A stretch of DNA of 45,110 bases from a filamentous cyanobacterium CCP3 (GCA_003022385.1 PYGV01000012.1:1-45110); one strand, 5' to 3'. Shown: positions 24,544-31,863, numbered from the stretch's first letter. The notes: generated from the sequence alone by a model not told the origin. Numbers and translations: made by a program.

Positions 24544-25627
24544 CCTACCTCAGCCAACAGCAATAGATATTTTCGCTGGGGGCGGCGGATTAACAGTAGG
24601 ATTAAAAAAAGCAGGTTTTAGGGTAGTCGCTGCTGTTGAGATTGAGCCGCATGCATTCTCAACCTATAAAGCCAATCACCCAGAAGTACGTGCATTTAAA
24701 CAAGATGTACGTACAGTTAAAGGTAAAAGTCTGTTGAAATTTTCACCTACTGGAAAAGTTGATCTTCTTTCTGGATGTCCTCCATGTCAGGGCTTTTCCG
24801 CTTTAACTTCCAAGAAAAAAGTTGATGCTGATCCACGGAACCAACTTGTTCTAGAAATGAGTCGCCTCGTAGAAGAAGTCAAGCCTAGGATTGTTATGAT
24901 GGAAAACGTCCCAGGTTTGCCAAAGAAAGGTAAAGTGCTGTTTGATGAACTGCTACAAAAACTAGATTCTTTAGGCTATGTAATTAATTATGATGTCCTT
25001 CAAGTTGCAGATTATGGAATCCCTCAAAGTCGTCAAAGACTTGTCCTCTTAGCTGGAAAAGGGTTTTCAGTAGAGTTTCCAGAAAAGACTCATGCTAAAG
25101 CGGGAGAAGGCGATCTTCTGCCCTGGAAAACTTTGCGCGAAACAATTGGTTCAATGCCAGAGCCAGTGGTTTTATCTGACATCAAGGATAATAGCAGCCC
25201 ACAACAGTACAACTGGCATGTTGTTCGTTCCATATCTCCAGAAACTTTGGCAATACTTAAGGCAGCTCAACCTGGCGAAAGTAGATTAAAACTTCCAATG
25301 GAATTACGACCTCCATGTCATAAAAATAGAAAGGATGGATTTAATAATGTGTACGGTCGTTTGTCTTGGGAGCAAGTCTCATCAACAATAACCGGCGGCT
25401 GTACAACTGTTAGCAAAGGTCGATTTGGCCATCCAGAGAGAGATAGAGCAATTTCTGTTCGAGAAGCCGCATTGATACAGACATTTCCGAAAGACTATAT
25501 TTTTGATACACCATTCATCGACCATGTCTGTGAAATAATCGGAAATGCGCTGCCATGTGATTTCGCTGAAGTTCTTGCTCATCAGTGCTTTAAAGCGTTA
25601 TCTCAGATAGATGAGAACCTGTCATAA
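24500..25627 (+). CDS. DNA cytosine-5 methyltransferase
   Basis: The 375-residue protein has the C5-methyltransferase motifs in order: I IDIFAGGGGLTVGL near 22-35, IV SGCPPCQGFS with catalytic C96, VI MMENVPG near 133-139, VIII QSRQRLVLLAG, and C-terminal motifs IX-X including REAALIQTFP and IGNALP. The length is normal. It modifies cytosine at carbon 5 in a target set by the variable region before motif IX (roughly 240-310), which cannot be predicted. ATG 24500 overlaps the GHKL gene by 44 nt; ATG 24524 is an alternative and still precedes motif I. It shares the AT-rich composition of the GHKL gene. Confidence 0.93.
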   Translation: MKLKDKRDMQHRVRSLPQPTAIDIFAGGGGLTVGLKKAGFRVVAAVEIEPHAFSTYKANHPEVRAFKQDVRTVKGKSLLKFSPTGKVDLLSGCPPCQGFSALTSKKKVDADPRNQLVLEMSRLVEEVKPRIVMMENVPGLPKKGKVLFDELLQKLDSLGYVINYDVLQVADYGIPQSRQRLVLLAGKGFSVEFPEKTHAKAGEGDLLPWKTLRETIGSMPEPVVLSDIKDNSSPQQYNWHVVRSISPETLAILKAAQPGESRLKLPMELRPPCHKNRKDGFNNVYGRLSWEQVSSTITGGCTTVSKGRFGHPERDRAISVREAALIQTFPKDYIFDTPFIDHVCEIIGNALPCDFAEVLAHQCFKALSQIDENLS

Positions 25628-25754
25628 GTAGGTAGACCTAAGTAATCAGCATACCGATCATGACACAGCAAGGCTTCTAGCAATTCAGGGCTACGTTTAA
25701 TTAGCCTCACCTACTTAACTTGTTTAGACAGTGTTGCGATTAAGACAACCAGAC

Positions 25755-25838
25755 TAGACGACCCTTGAACCAATCTACCGGCAAGTAACGCAAGTCTAGC
25801 TGCTCGAACAGGTTGTTTGACTCGTGGGGGATCTCAAC
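25755..25838 (-). pseudogene. Relic of a virB4 gene
   Basis: The minus-strand translation reads EIPHESNNLFEQLDLRYLPV, matching DISRESNNLFELPDLRHLPG of the intact virB4 near 17570-17630. DNA agreement is also plain: 25799-25835 matches 17590-17626 at 32 of 37 positions, and similarity continues for some 25 bases on one side. No other part of virB4 is visible here. The fragment is cut off within the gap between the methyltransferase and the antitoxin. It marks a past recombination between related conjugative elements. Confidence 0.7.
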
Positions 25839-25896
25839 GTGATCATTTCCTATCGTTAGAATTGAAGTCAAAAGTAGTTGCTTTCTTTCATCTTTC

Positions 25897-26163
25897 ATGC
25901 AAATTGTCCTTCCTCCTGAACTAGAACAACTCATCCAACGCCAGCTCGCTGCTGGCAAATACCAATCTGCCCTAGAGGTCATCACAGCAGGCATACACCT
26001 ACTCGACCAGCAAGACGATATCTATCAAGGGCGACTCCCCGAACTCCAGCAAGACGCCCAGATCGGCTGGGAAGCAGCCCAGCGCGGCGAACTCGTTAAA
26101 GGCCCCACCGCCATGGCCCAGATTCGAGAAAACCTGCGGTCTCGCCACGCCTCCGCTGAATAA
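25897..26163 (+). CDS. ParD-family antitoxin
   Basis: The 88-residue protein starts QIVLPPELEQLIQRQLAAGKY, the ribbon-helix-helix strand and helix of ParD-type antitoxins, followed by SALEVITAGIHLLDQQD. Its C-terminal half, acidic with some basic residues, would wrap the toxin. The stop overlaps the toxin ATG by 1 base, which is typical of the pair. Antitoxins of this type repress their own promoter. It would help keep the element in the population. Confidence 0.85.
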   Translation: MQIVLPPELEQLIQRQLAAGKYQSALEVITAGIHLLDQQDDIYQGRLPELQQDAQIGWEAAQRGELVKGPTAMAQIRENLRSRHASAE

Positions 26164-26471
26164 TGGCACCTCAGTTTTACCTAACCCAACCTGCCATTCA
26201 AGACATCGAGGCCATTGCAGACTACATCGCCGGTCAAACAGGGCTCCAGCAGGCCGAGCGTTTCCTTTCAAAGCTCGATGCCAAATTCGCCAGAATCACC
26301 CAATTCCCTAATCTGGGGCGGCCACGCGACGAAATCCTCCCTGAACTGCGCAGCCTCTCAATGGAGAGCTACCTCATTCTCTACACCGCAACCGAATCTA
26401 AAGTAGACATCTTGCGGGTCGTCAGTGGTTACCGCGACCTGACGAGCTTGTTCACAGACGACGAAGAGTAA
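26163..26471 (+). CDS. ParE/RelE-family toxin
   Basis: The 102-residue protein shows the family pattern QPAIQDIEAIADYIAGQTG, a central FPNLGRPRDEI and near the end ILRVVSGYRDL. ParE toxins poison DNA gyrase, while RelE members cut mRNA; the LRVVSGYRDL ending and partner fit ParE better. The gene is intact and couples with the antitoxin by a 1-base overlap. It ends 10 bases before the first origin repeat. Confidence 0.85.
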   Translation: MAPQFYLTQPAIQDIEAIADYIAGQTGLQQAERFLSKLDAKFARITQFPNLGRPRDEILPELRSLSMESYLILYTATESKVDILRVVSGYRDLTSLFTDDEE

Positions 26472-26480
26472 TCGATTTTT

Positions 26481-26703
26481 GGTAGACACGGTAGACGCCC
26501 GGTAGACACTCTGTCTACCGGGCAAAAACCTTTATCCACAGGCTATTCAGCCATTTCGGTAGACAGTAGACACTTTCCTCGCAATTCCCCATTGGCAAAC
26601 CCTGTCTACTTGTCTACCGTTTCGCTATAACCCTTACCCATCAGCACTCTCAGCGGTAGACAGGGTGTCTACCGTTTCCTCAAATCTGTCTACCGCGTCT
26701 ACC
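26481..26703. repeat. GGTAGAC iteron cluster with DnaA box: candidate vegetative origin
   Basis: Twelve copies of GGTAGAC or its inverse occur in 223 bases (10 exact, 2 with one mismatch). Forward starts are 26481, 26490, 26501, 26558, 26565 and 26655. Inverse starts are 26604, 26612, 26513, 26667, 26688 and 26697. Two pairs make perfect hairpins: 11-bp arms 26497-26507/26513-26523 and 9-bp arms 26654-26662/26666-26674. A consensus DnaA box TTATCCACA lies at 26532-26540. The last four repeats are within the coding end of the primase gene. Repeats plus a DnaA box next to a replication gene are the classical design of an iteron origin. Confidence 0.65.
26532..26540 (+). promoter_or_regulatory. 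Consensus DnaA box
   Basis: TTATCCACA matches the DnaA-binding consensus TTATNCACA exactly and sits in the AT-richer gap between iterons 4 and 5. Confidence 0.6.
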
Positions 26704-29030
26704 GTTGCCCGCCACCGCAGCCGATTCCCCATCCCCTGGGTTTCCCCATACCCCATCGCCTCCAGCTCTAAAAAATGAGCCCGAATCACCTCCACCCCCG
26801 CCTTCCGTAAACTGCGCTCATAATTCCGCACATCCTTCGCCCGCAGCCAGCCCCGCACCCGCGATAGCTGAATCAGCTTCGTATAGACCGGCTCCAGCGC
26901 TCCATCCACCGTATTCCCGTCCGCGTAGAGTAGCTTCACCTGGCCAATGAACCAGCGCCCCAGCTTAATTGCCGCCTGCATCTGGCCCGTATCCACCGCC
27001 TGGGTCGGCAAATGCCCCTCCACCGCCGCATTGAGGCAGTGCAGAATCAGCGCCAGCCGCCCCGTGTAGCCCTGCATCTTGGAATACACCGCCTGCAACC
27101 CTGGGTGGGTCTCCGTCACCCGCAACTGATCCAACTGGTCATACCAATCCGCAAACAATGCCTTGGCCTCAGGGCTGAGCCGATAGCACTGAGCCGTCAA
27201 CCCCTCCAGCTGCTGATAAAGGCCATAGAGCCGCTCCGATATGTCATGGCGCACCGTCCGCCGAGGAAACGGCGCAGGCTTCAGCGGCAGCAGACACCAC
27301 AAAAACCGCGCCCACTGGCCACTGGCATCCGAGCAATCCCCCATCATCTCCCGCAGAATATCGGGCTGAATCGTCCCCGTCAGGCTCAGGCTGGTGCGCG
27401 GCAAACTGATGCGCAAACCGCTGGCCCGATCCACCTTTAGCCCCGAGCCATCAAAGGCCGTCAGCAGCGACTCCTTATCGTTACCCCGGCCATTGCGGTA
27501 CTGGTTCTGCCCCTTGAACAGACCCGCCAGCTCATCCGGCGTCACCAAAATGCCCCGCTCCGGCTGTTGGGCCTGGATGCGGGCGATCGCCTCCCGTGTC
27601 GCATCCGAGGTGTGATACTCCCGTGGCATCGGTTTTCTGGGTCGAATGCCCCTATCCTCCGCTCGGGTCTGCTCCCAATCCCGTAGATCAACTTCATACT
27701 CTGAGGCGGCATACTCATACTCCTGATCCGCCTCCGCCTGGAGTAACGAGAGCGGCCCCAAAATCTGTCGCTGAATCGGGCTCTTCTTGCTACCTGAGGG
27801 GGCTACCAGTCCTGTAAACACAATTGGCGGCACCGAGAACCCCATCCCCGTATCAATCTCCAGCTCCGTACCCACCCGCAGCAATGACGCCGCCACCGGC
27901 AGCAGCGTCACCAGCATCGCCGCTGGCGTCGCTCCAATCCAGGCAGCAATTTGCTCTAAGGGTTCTGCCAGGTCGGCGTGAAGATACTCCCTCAGACACA
28001 GCTGGTAATCGCCAATTTTGAGCAGCTGGTGAATCTCGGCCCGGCGATCATCCCGTTCCTCGGTTTGCTCCAGCTCCGCCTGCACCAGGGTAACCAGGTT
28101 ACCGATATCCCTAGCCGATAGCCCCGTCTCCTGGTGCCATTGAACCACCTGCGCCGCCAGGGCTAGTTCGGTGGGGCTGATGCCCAGGTAGGTGCGAATC
28201 TGGTCTTGTAAGGCCTGCACCGACAGTCGCTCGGGGCCTTGAGTAGGGCTGGCCTCCAGCTGCCGCCGGTCTTGCACCGCCGCTCGAATCTGCTCCGCTG
28301 TGGCCCCGTCATGAATCCAATCCGCCACATCCAGCCCGCCATGCTTCGGCAGGTTATGCCAGCGCAGGCTATCCGGGTAGGGGTAGCACCACTGCGCCGA
28401 GGGGAAGTCCTGGGCGACTTCCTCCATATGGGCAATGCCGACCTGGTCGCGATCTGGACACAGCACGAGTTGGGCCGATTGCAAATCCTGACGGTAATCA
28501 CCATAGCTGCGATACTTCTTCGAGCCCCCCAGGGTCGTGGTAGCGGGAATGCCGATCGCCCACAGAGCATCAGCGCAGCCTTCCCCCTCCACCATCCAGA
28601 TGGGTTGACCGATGGCGATCGCATTCTGGACATCCCGGTAGCGGTAGATCGGCACCTGGGCTCTAATCTCAGGGGTCAGCCCCTTGACCCACTGCTGCCC
28701 ATTCCAGTGGTACTGGACAAAAAACTTTGCACCGTTGCCCCGATCTACCCGAGTCACCTTCACCAGGGGCTGCCCAGTTCGGCTGGGATAAAAGTAATCC
28801 TGCCGCTGCTGGGGGCGAACTGGCTTCTCGGGTGCGGCGGTGGCTGCAAAGTATTGCCCCCACATGCCATCGGCTGTTGCGCCCCGATAAACGAAGCCGT
28901 CTACCGCCCCATCCTGGTCTACGTGGGTGTGACAGAACACCACCTCCTCATTCCAGCGGCAGTCTTGGTCTTTGATGCGTCCACAAATCGGACAGGGGAG
29001 CGATCGCCCTGAGTAAGTGTACTGTGCCAT
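26634..29030 (-). CDS. Primase/TOPRIM-DUF3987-type replication protein
   Basis: The 798-residue protein begins with a zinc-binding motif (C13, C16, C24, C33; CPICGRIKDQDC). A TOPRIM-like region follows near 150-215, with WMVEGEGCADALWAIG, TTTLGGSKKYR and LVLCPDRDQVG. The C-terminal half is a DUF3987-like ATPase/helicase-associated region with a Walker A-like APSGSKKSP, LVTPDELAGLF and SLTGTIQPDIL. Such proteins in plasmids prime or unwind DNA at the origin. The C-terminal codons contain origin repeats (encoding VDAVD and TVDTLS). The start is ATG 29030 with AGGAG at 29037-29041, which is locked in a small hairpin. The DUF name is from memory and the exact family should be checked. Confidence 0.8.
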   Translation of the reverse strand: MAQYTYSGRSLPCPICGRIKDQDCRWNEEVVFCHTHVDQDGAVDGFVYRGATADGMWGQYFAATAAPEKPVRPQQRQDYFYPSRTGQPLVKVTRVDRGNGAKFFVQYHWNGQQWVKGLTPEIRAQVPIYRYRDVQNAIAIGQPIWMVEGEGCADALWAIGIPATTTLGGSKKYRSYGDYRQDLQSAQLVLCPDRDQVGIAHMEEVAQDFPSAQWCYPYPDSLRWHNLPKHGGLDVADWIHDGATAEQIRAAVQDRRQLEASPTQGPERLSVQALQDQIRTYLGISPTELALAAQVVQWHQETGLSARDIGNLVTLVQAELEQTEERDDRRAEIHQLLKIGDYQLCLREYLHADLAEPLEQIAAWIGATPAAMLVTLLPVAASLLRVGTELEIDTGMGFSVPPIVFTGLVAPSGSKKSPIQRQILGPLSLLQAEADQEYEYAASEYEVDLRDWEQTRAEDRGIRPRKPMPREYHTSDATREAIARIQAQQPERGILVTPDELAGLFKGQNQYRNGRGNDKESLLTAFDGSGLKVDRASGLRISLPRTSLSLTGTIQPDILREMMGDCSDASGQWARFLWCLLPLKPAPFPRRTVRHDISERLYGLYQQLEGLTAQCYRLSPEAKALFADWYDQLDQLRVTETHPGLQAVYSKMQGYTGRLALILHCLNAAVEGHLPTQAVDTGQMQAAIKLGRWFIGQVKLLYADGNTVDGALEPVYTKLIQLSRVRGWLRAKDVRNYERSLRKAGVEVIRAHFLELEAMGYGETQGMGNRLRWRATVDAVDRFEETVDTLSTAESADG

Positions 29031-29035
29031 GGTTA

Positions 29036-29053
29036 GCTCCTGGTTTTAGGAGC
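29036..29053 (-). promoter_or_regulatory. Hairpin hiding the primase ribosome-binding site
   Basis: In the primase mRNA, GCTCCT (29053-29048) and AGGAGC (29041-29036) are perfect complements with 6 bases between. The second arm contains the AGGAG ribosome site 5 bases before the ATG. Translation could thus be restrained until the hairpin opens. Confidence 0.5.
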
Positions 29054-29102
29054 CAGGCCACCACAATCAACCGGCTTTTTTAACCCTTAGCGGTGCTCAG
29101 TG

Positions 29103-29130
29103 TGGACATTTTCAATGTCTTTGCTATAGT
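29103..29130 (+). promoter_or_regulatory. Plus-strand promoter with palindromic operator
   Basis: TGGACA (29103-29108), 16 bases, TATAGT (29125-29130) form a good sigma-70-type promoter pointing away from the primase gene. The palindrome GACATT-TTC-AATGTC (29105-29119) lies over the -35 box, so a dimeric repressor could control it. Confidence 0.5.
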
Positions 29131-29136
29131 GAGAAG

Positions 29137-29268
29137 ACACCACTTCTAGCAGCAGATTAATGCCCTGGCTGGTTCGGCAAAAACCACATCAGGATGTTGA
29201 TTGGCCTGGCTTAGAAAACAAACGAAAAGATTCAGCACCCTCGCCAATCAATGGCTGGGGTGTTTTTT
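29137..29268 (+). ncRNA. Candidate small RNA antisense to the primase leader
   Basis: A promoter at 29103-29130 and an intrinsic terminator at 29236-29268 define a transcript of about 130 bases with no ORF. It runs opposite to the leader expected for the primase mRNA, like copy-number antisense RNAs of plasmids. It contains TTGATTGGC (29197-29205), which is perfectly complementary to GCCAATCAA (29243-29251), part of the terminator stem and loop. Two alternative folds, one breaking the terminator, are therefore possible. This is a prediction from sequence only. Confidence 0.4.
29236..29268 (+). terminator. Intrinsic terminator
   Basis: CACCCTCGCCA (29236-29246), loop ATCAA, TGGCTGGGGTG (29252-29262) form an 11-position stem with one mismatch and one G-T pair, followed by six T. 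It fits a plus-strand transcript. Confidence 0.7.
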
Positions 29269-29344
29269 CATAGGTTTTAGAGCTGAGATTTTAAGCCAGA
29301 TTCTTAATCACAGACTTGATTGAGCTTGAAGCCCTCGACTTGGT

Positions 29345-29626
29345 TCAACGATCTTTTAATCGATGTCCAGATCGTTTATGAATCTTGCGCTGGTTGCTCA
29401 ACAAACTGGCCTGGTAGATCTCAATGGCCCGTTGGTGAGCTACTGGGTCATGGCGGTTGTGGAGCCAGTCCTTGATCAGCTCTAAGTTGTAGCGAATGCA
29501 GCGACTATTCACTCGAACCCAGTGAACACCCTCGATCAACAGCCCCTGCACTCGATAGCGTCTCAAGGTGGTACCGCTGAGCTTCAGCGACTGGGTAGCT
29601 TCCTGCTTGCTGACAAATTGAACCAT
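29345..29626 (-). CDS. Excisionase-like (Xis) small DNA-binding protein
   Basis: The 93-residue protein reads VSKQEATQSLKLSGTTLRRYR and then GLLIEGVHWVRVNSRCIRYNLELIKDWL, the winged-helix pattern of excisionase/MerR-like proteins (helix-turn-helix, wing, then Trp at the end). The C-terminal third is basic (SNQRKIHKRSGHRLKDR). It has a good ribosome site GAGGAAGGA about 8 bases before ATG 29626. It lies in the same operon as the Ner-like gene and overlaps it by 122 nt in another frame. A role in directing excision by the integrase, or in controlling replication of the primase region, is likely. Confidence 0.65.
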   Translation of the reverse strand: MVQFVSKQEATQSLKLSGTTLRRYRVQGLLIEGVHWVRVNSRCIRYNLELIKDWLHNRHDPVAHQRAIEIYQASLLSNQRKIHKRSGHRLKDR

Positions 29627-29834
29627 GGTTCATCCTTCCTCGCTTATACCGTTGAGGCCAAATCTCATGGGGAGGCAGGCCAAGTTTGCCCGCCACGACC
29701 TGCTCGATACGCCGAGATCGCTGTCGAGTCAAGGCATGGGAGACTGCCGAGGTGCCAATATTCAGTTCTTTTGCGATGCTGGTTAAAGTCCAACCCTGCT
29801 TGCGTAGAGCTGCTTTAATGTCTTCTACATGCAT
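29505..29834 (-). CDS. Ner/Nlp-like helix-turn-helix protein
   Basis: The first ~65 residues match the Ner/Nlp family of phage Mu: DIKAALRKQGWTLTSIAKEL, NIGTSAVSHAL and GKLGLPPHEIWPQRY. These are small HTH regulators. The last ~40 residues overlap the Xis-like gene in another frame and look unselected. Its promoter TTGACA/TAACTT overlaps the promoter of the opposite-facing S24 repressor, giving a phage-like switch. It may repress the S24 repressor gene in the early stage of transfer. Confidence 0.75.
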   Translation of the reverse strand: MHVEDIKAALRKQGWTLTSIAKELNIGTSAVSHALTRQRSRRIEQVVAGKLGLPPHEIWPQRYKRGRMNHGSICQQAGSYPVAEAQRYHLETLSSAGAVDRGCSLGSSE

Positions 29835-29850
29835 AGAATTGTCTTAGCTC

Positions 29851-29895
29851 CATCAATATATCGATGAAGTTAGCAATAAATAAATTGCATGTCAA
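29851..29895 (-). promoter_or_regulatory. Promoter of the ner-xis operon with palindromic operator
   Basis: Read on the minus strand: TTGACA (29895-29890), 17 bases, TAACTT (29872-29867). A near-palindrome CATCAATATATCGATG (29851-29866, two mismatched positions) follows the -10 box and is probably an operator. The -35 box overlaps the extended -10 of the opposite promoter. Confidence 0.6.
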
Positions 29896-29896
29896 G

Positions 29897-29905
29897 TGTT
29901 ATAAT
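29897..29905 (+). promoter_or_regulatory. Extended -10 promoter for the S24 repressor
   Basis: TGTTATAAT is an extended -10 (TGnTATAAT) 25 bases before ATG 29931. No -35 match is seen, which extended -10 promoters tolerate. Direct repeats AAATTGCAT (29882-29890) and AATTTGCAT (29903-29911), 21 bases apart, could be repressor sites. Confidence 0.5.
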
Positions 29906-29930
29906 TTGCATCTGCGATTAATGTAACTCT

Positions 29931-30572
29931 ATGACTAATCCATTACCTGATGAGGCGCAGGCGGATGCCAAGGAAGTTGACCAGTTTCCAGTCCGCTTGA
30001 AGCAGGCGGTTGGCGACAAGAGCATTCGAGGCTTTGCCCGAGCCTGCGGCTTTTCTGACACCGTGCTCCGCCAATATCTCAATGGCCAGAGCGAACCCAC
30101 CCGACCAGCGCTGCTCGCTATAGCCCGCACAGCACAGGTCAGCGTCGAGTGGCTGGCGACCGGCCAGCCTGTAGCGGGGGCTAAGGATTCGTCTAAAGCG
30201 TCAGCCGAAGATTATGTTTACAAGGATCCGCTGGCCTTTGAGACGGGCTGGCTCCGAGCAGAGTTCCCCAGTGCCTCTGAAAATTTGCTGCTCACCCAAG
30301 TGGTCGATGAAAGCATGGAACCGACCCTTCACCAGGGGGATTTAGCATTGGTGGACACCAACGATCGTGACTTAGAAACCGTGAGTCACGGTATCTACCT
30401 GATCAAGCTCAATGATCGACTGTTGATCAAACGCTTGCAGTACATAGCCGATAACACGCTGAAAGTGCTCAGTGACCATCCAGCCTACGAAGCCTTCTCA
30501 ATTCAAATATCTGGGTCACCCAGTGGTCTAAGTCTGATGGGGAAAGTGGTTTGGTTCGGGCGCAAACTATGA
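29931..30572 (+). CDS. CI/LexA-like repressor with S24 peptidase domain
   Basis: The 213-residue protein has an N-terminal helix-turn-helix (about 29-78: SIRGFARACGFSDTVLRQYL, then EWLATG) and a C-terminal S24 domain. The catalytic serine is S128 in DESMEPT and the lysine is K167 in LLIKRLQ. An Ala-Gly pair at 82-83 is a possible self-cleavage site. Such repressors keep an integrated element silent and are cut when RecA is activated by DNA damage. It is transcribed divergently from the Ner-like gene, with overlapping promoters. The leader is short and no ribosome site is seen. Confidence 0.87.
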   Translation: MTNPLPDEAQADAKEVDQFPVRLKQAVGDKSIRGFARACGFSDTVLRQYLNGQSEPTRPALLAIARTAQVSVEWLATGQPVAGAKDSSKASAEDYVYKDPLAFETGWLRAEFPSASENLLLTQVVDESMEPTLHQGDLALVDTNDRDLETVSHGIYLIKLNDRLLIKRLQYIADNTLKVLSDHPAYEAFSIQISGSPSGLSLMGKVVWFGRKL

Positions 30573-30626
30573 AAGCAAGGTTATTAACCCAAACCTTAGC
30601 CTGCAACTATTCCCCCACGCAGTTAA

Positions 30627-31817
30627 TCAAAATTCTGGCACTTCGAGTTTGCGCTTTTTGCCTGCATAGTATTTATAAATAACTTCAGGAGAATTGCCGA
30701 CTAGCCTAGCAACATCCTTTGCATCCAGTTTGCCCGTTTCAAGGGCATGGGTAATGAATGTATGGCGGGTTTGGTAAAGTTTTCGATACTCAATTCCCAG
30801 TCCTTTGAGAACAGTGCTCCAGGTACGGTTCCTGAAGTTATTAAGGTCTATAAATTTATTTTGAGGAGAGGGAAACACTAATGTTTCTGATTTCGCCTCT
30901 TCAGGTTTAATTGATTTCAGCAGCGCTCTCAAGGATTCATTGCATGGGAAGCTGCGCTTTTCCTGTGTTTTAAGGCCTTTACGGATACGTCTTCCCGTTT
31001 CGGTCAAGATAACAGCCTGAGAAAAGTCGATCTGCTTGTAATCACGAGAAATGTTTTCCCAATAGAGCGCTGCTGCCTCTGACGGACGACAACCTGTCGC
31101 GAATAGGAATTTAACCAGCGGTGTATAACGACTGTGCTTATAGGCTGAACGAGCTGGGCAAAACTGATCCGTCTCGATAGCTTGAATAATGGCATCTCGC
31201 TCCTGTAGCGAAAACGGATTGATATCATTCAGTCCATCTGTCGCTACTGACTTAGGCTTTTTGATCTTGCCAGCCATACCAAGAAACGGATTACGATCAA
31301 TCATATCCGCTTCGATGGCCCAATCGCAGCAGGCAGACAAACGGGTAATAAAACGCTTACCGGCATCTAGCGGAATATTGACCAGCACATAATCTCTAAT
31401 TTCTGTGGCACGAGATAAATCATAGGTCGGTAATCGATCAACATAGCTCGAAAACGGCCCATCATAGGTAGAGCGCATGGTGTTCGGCGAACATTGGGGC
31501 CGCTTGTACTCCACAAATTGCTCCCAGATGTTCGCGAGAGGAGCATCTGTTTGCGCCAAGGGAGCTTGATCCTTCCGAGATTGAGGCCTGTACTTATCCA
31601 AGGACGGATCTAGCCTATCGAAAGCCATATCAGCTTCTATAAGCTTGGCCTTGGCCTCGGCAATCCTTCGATTAACGACCGTGTCAGGCAGCTCAAGGCT
31701 TAGGTAGTGACGCTGCCCACCATAGGAGAAAACCAGTTGCAAGCGGTTATTTGACGACTTGACCTGAACGGTTCCCTTGGATGCTTTGCGTTTCTTAGGG
31801 GAGCTAGTCATGGGCAT
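30627..31817 (-). CDS. int: Tyrosine recombinase (integrase)
   Basis: The 396-residue protein has an N-terminal arm-binding domain (about 15-75: TVQVKSSNNRLQLVFSYGGQ), a core-binding region (ANIWEQFVEYKRPQCSPNTM) and a C-terminal catalytic domain. Catalytic residues: R in ATGCRPSEAAAL, K near RRIRKGLKTQEKRSFP, R of YQTRHTF and tyrosine in VIYKYYAG. The usual H before RH is replaced (YQTRH) and the later H is Asn (VGNSPE), a variation seen in some families. It would integrate and excise the element at the neighbouring tRNA-Gly gene. Two early Met codons exist; the first is used here. Confidence 0.9.
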   Translation of the reverse strand: MPMTSSPKKRKASKGTVQVKSSNNRLQLVFSYGGQRHYLSLELPDTVVNRRIAEAKAKLIEADMAFDRLDPSLDKYRPQSRKDQAPLAQTDAPLANIWEQFVEYKRPQCSPNTMRSTYDGPFSSYVDRLPTYDLSRATEIRDYVLVNIPLDAGKRFITRLSACCDWAIEADMIDRNPFLGMAGKIKKPKSVATDGLNDINPFSLQERDAIIQAIETDQFCPARSAYKHSRYTPLVKFLFATGCRPSEAAALYWENISRDYKQIDFSQAVILTETGRRIRKGLKTQEKRSFPCNESLRALLKSIKPEEAKSETLVFPSPQNKFIDLNNFRNRTWSTVLKGLGIEYRKLYQTRHTFITHALETGKLDAKDVARLVGNSPEVIYKYYAGKKRKLEVPEF

Positions 31818-31863
31818 CTCCGCAAAATCAATGCATGTGTACTACTTTTGGCCATCTCAACTC

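Larger units (their letters stand above)
29031..29344. other. Regulatory region between the primase and xis-like genes
   Basis: This 314-base gap has no protein gene. It contains a plus-strand promoter (29103-29130) with a palindrome over it, a candidate RNA (about 29137-29268) ending in a strong terminator, and the hairpin over the primase ribosome site. The minus-strand promoter of the primase must lie here too. Confidence 0.6.

Noticed and set aside
25631-25637. Additional GGTAGAC origin repeat
   Set aside because: Single copy 850 bases from the cluster; likewise TGTCTACCGCGT at 37161 lies in the chromosome. Chance matches.
26497-26523. Hairpin as a transcription terminator for parE or the primase
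   Set aside because: No T-run on either strand; its arms are two origin repeats.
30577-30597. AAGGTT/AACCTT inverted repeat between repressor and integrase
   Set aside because: Six-bp arms without a T-run; too weak to call a terminator.
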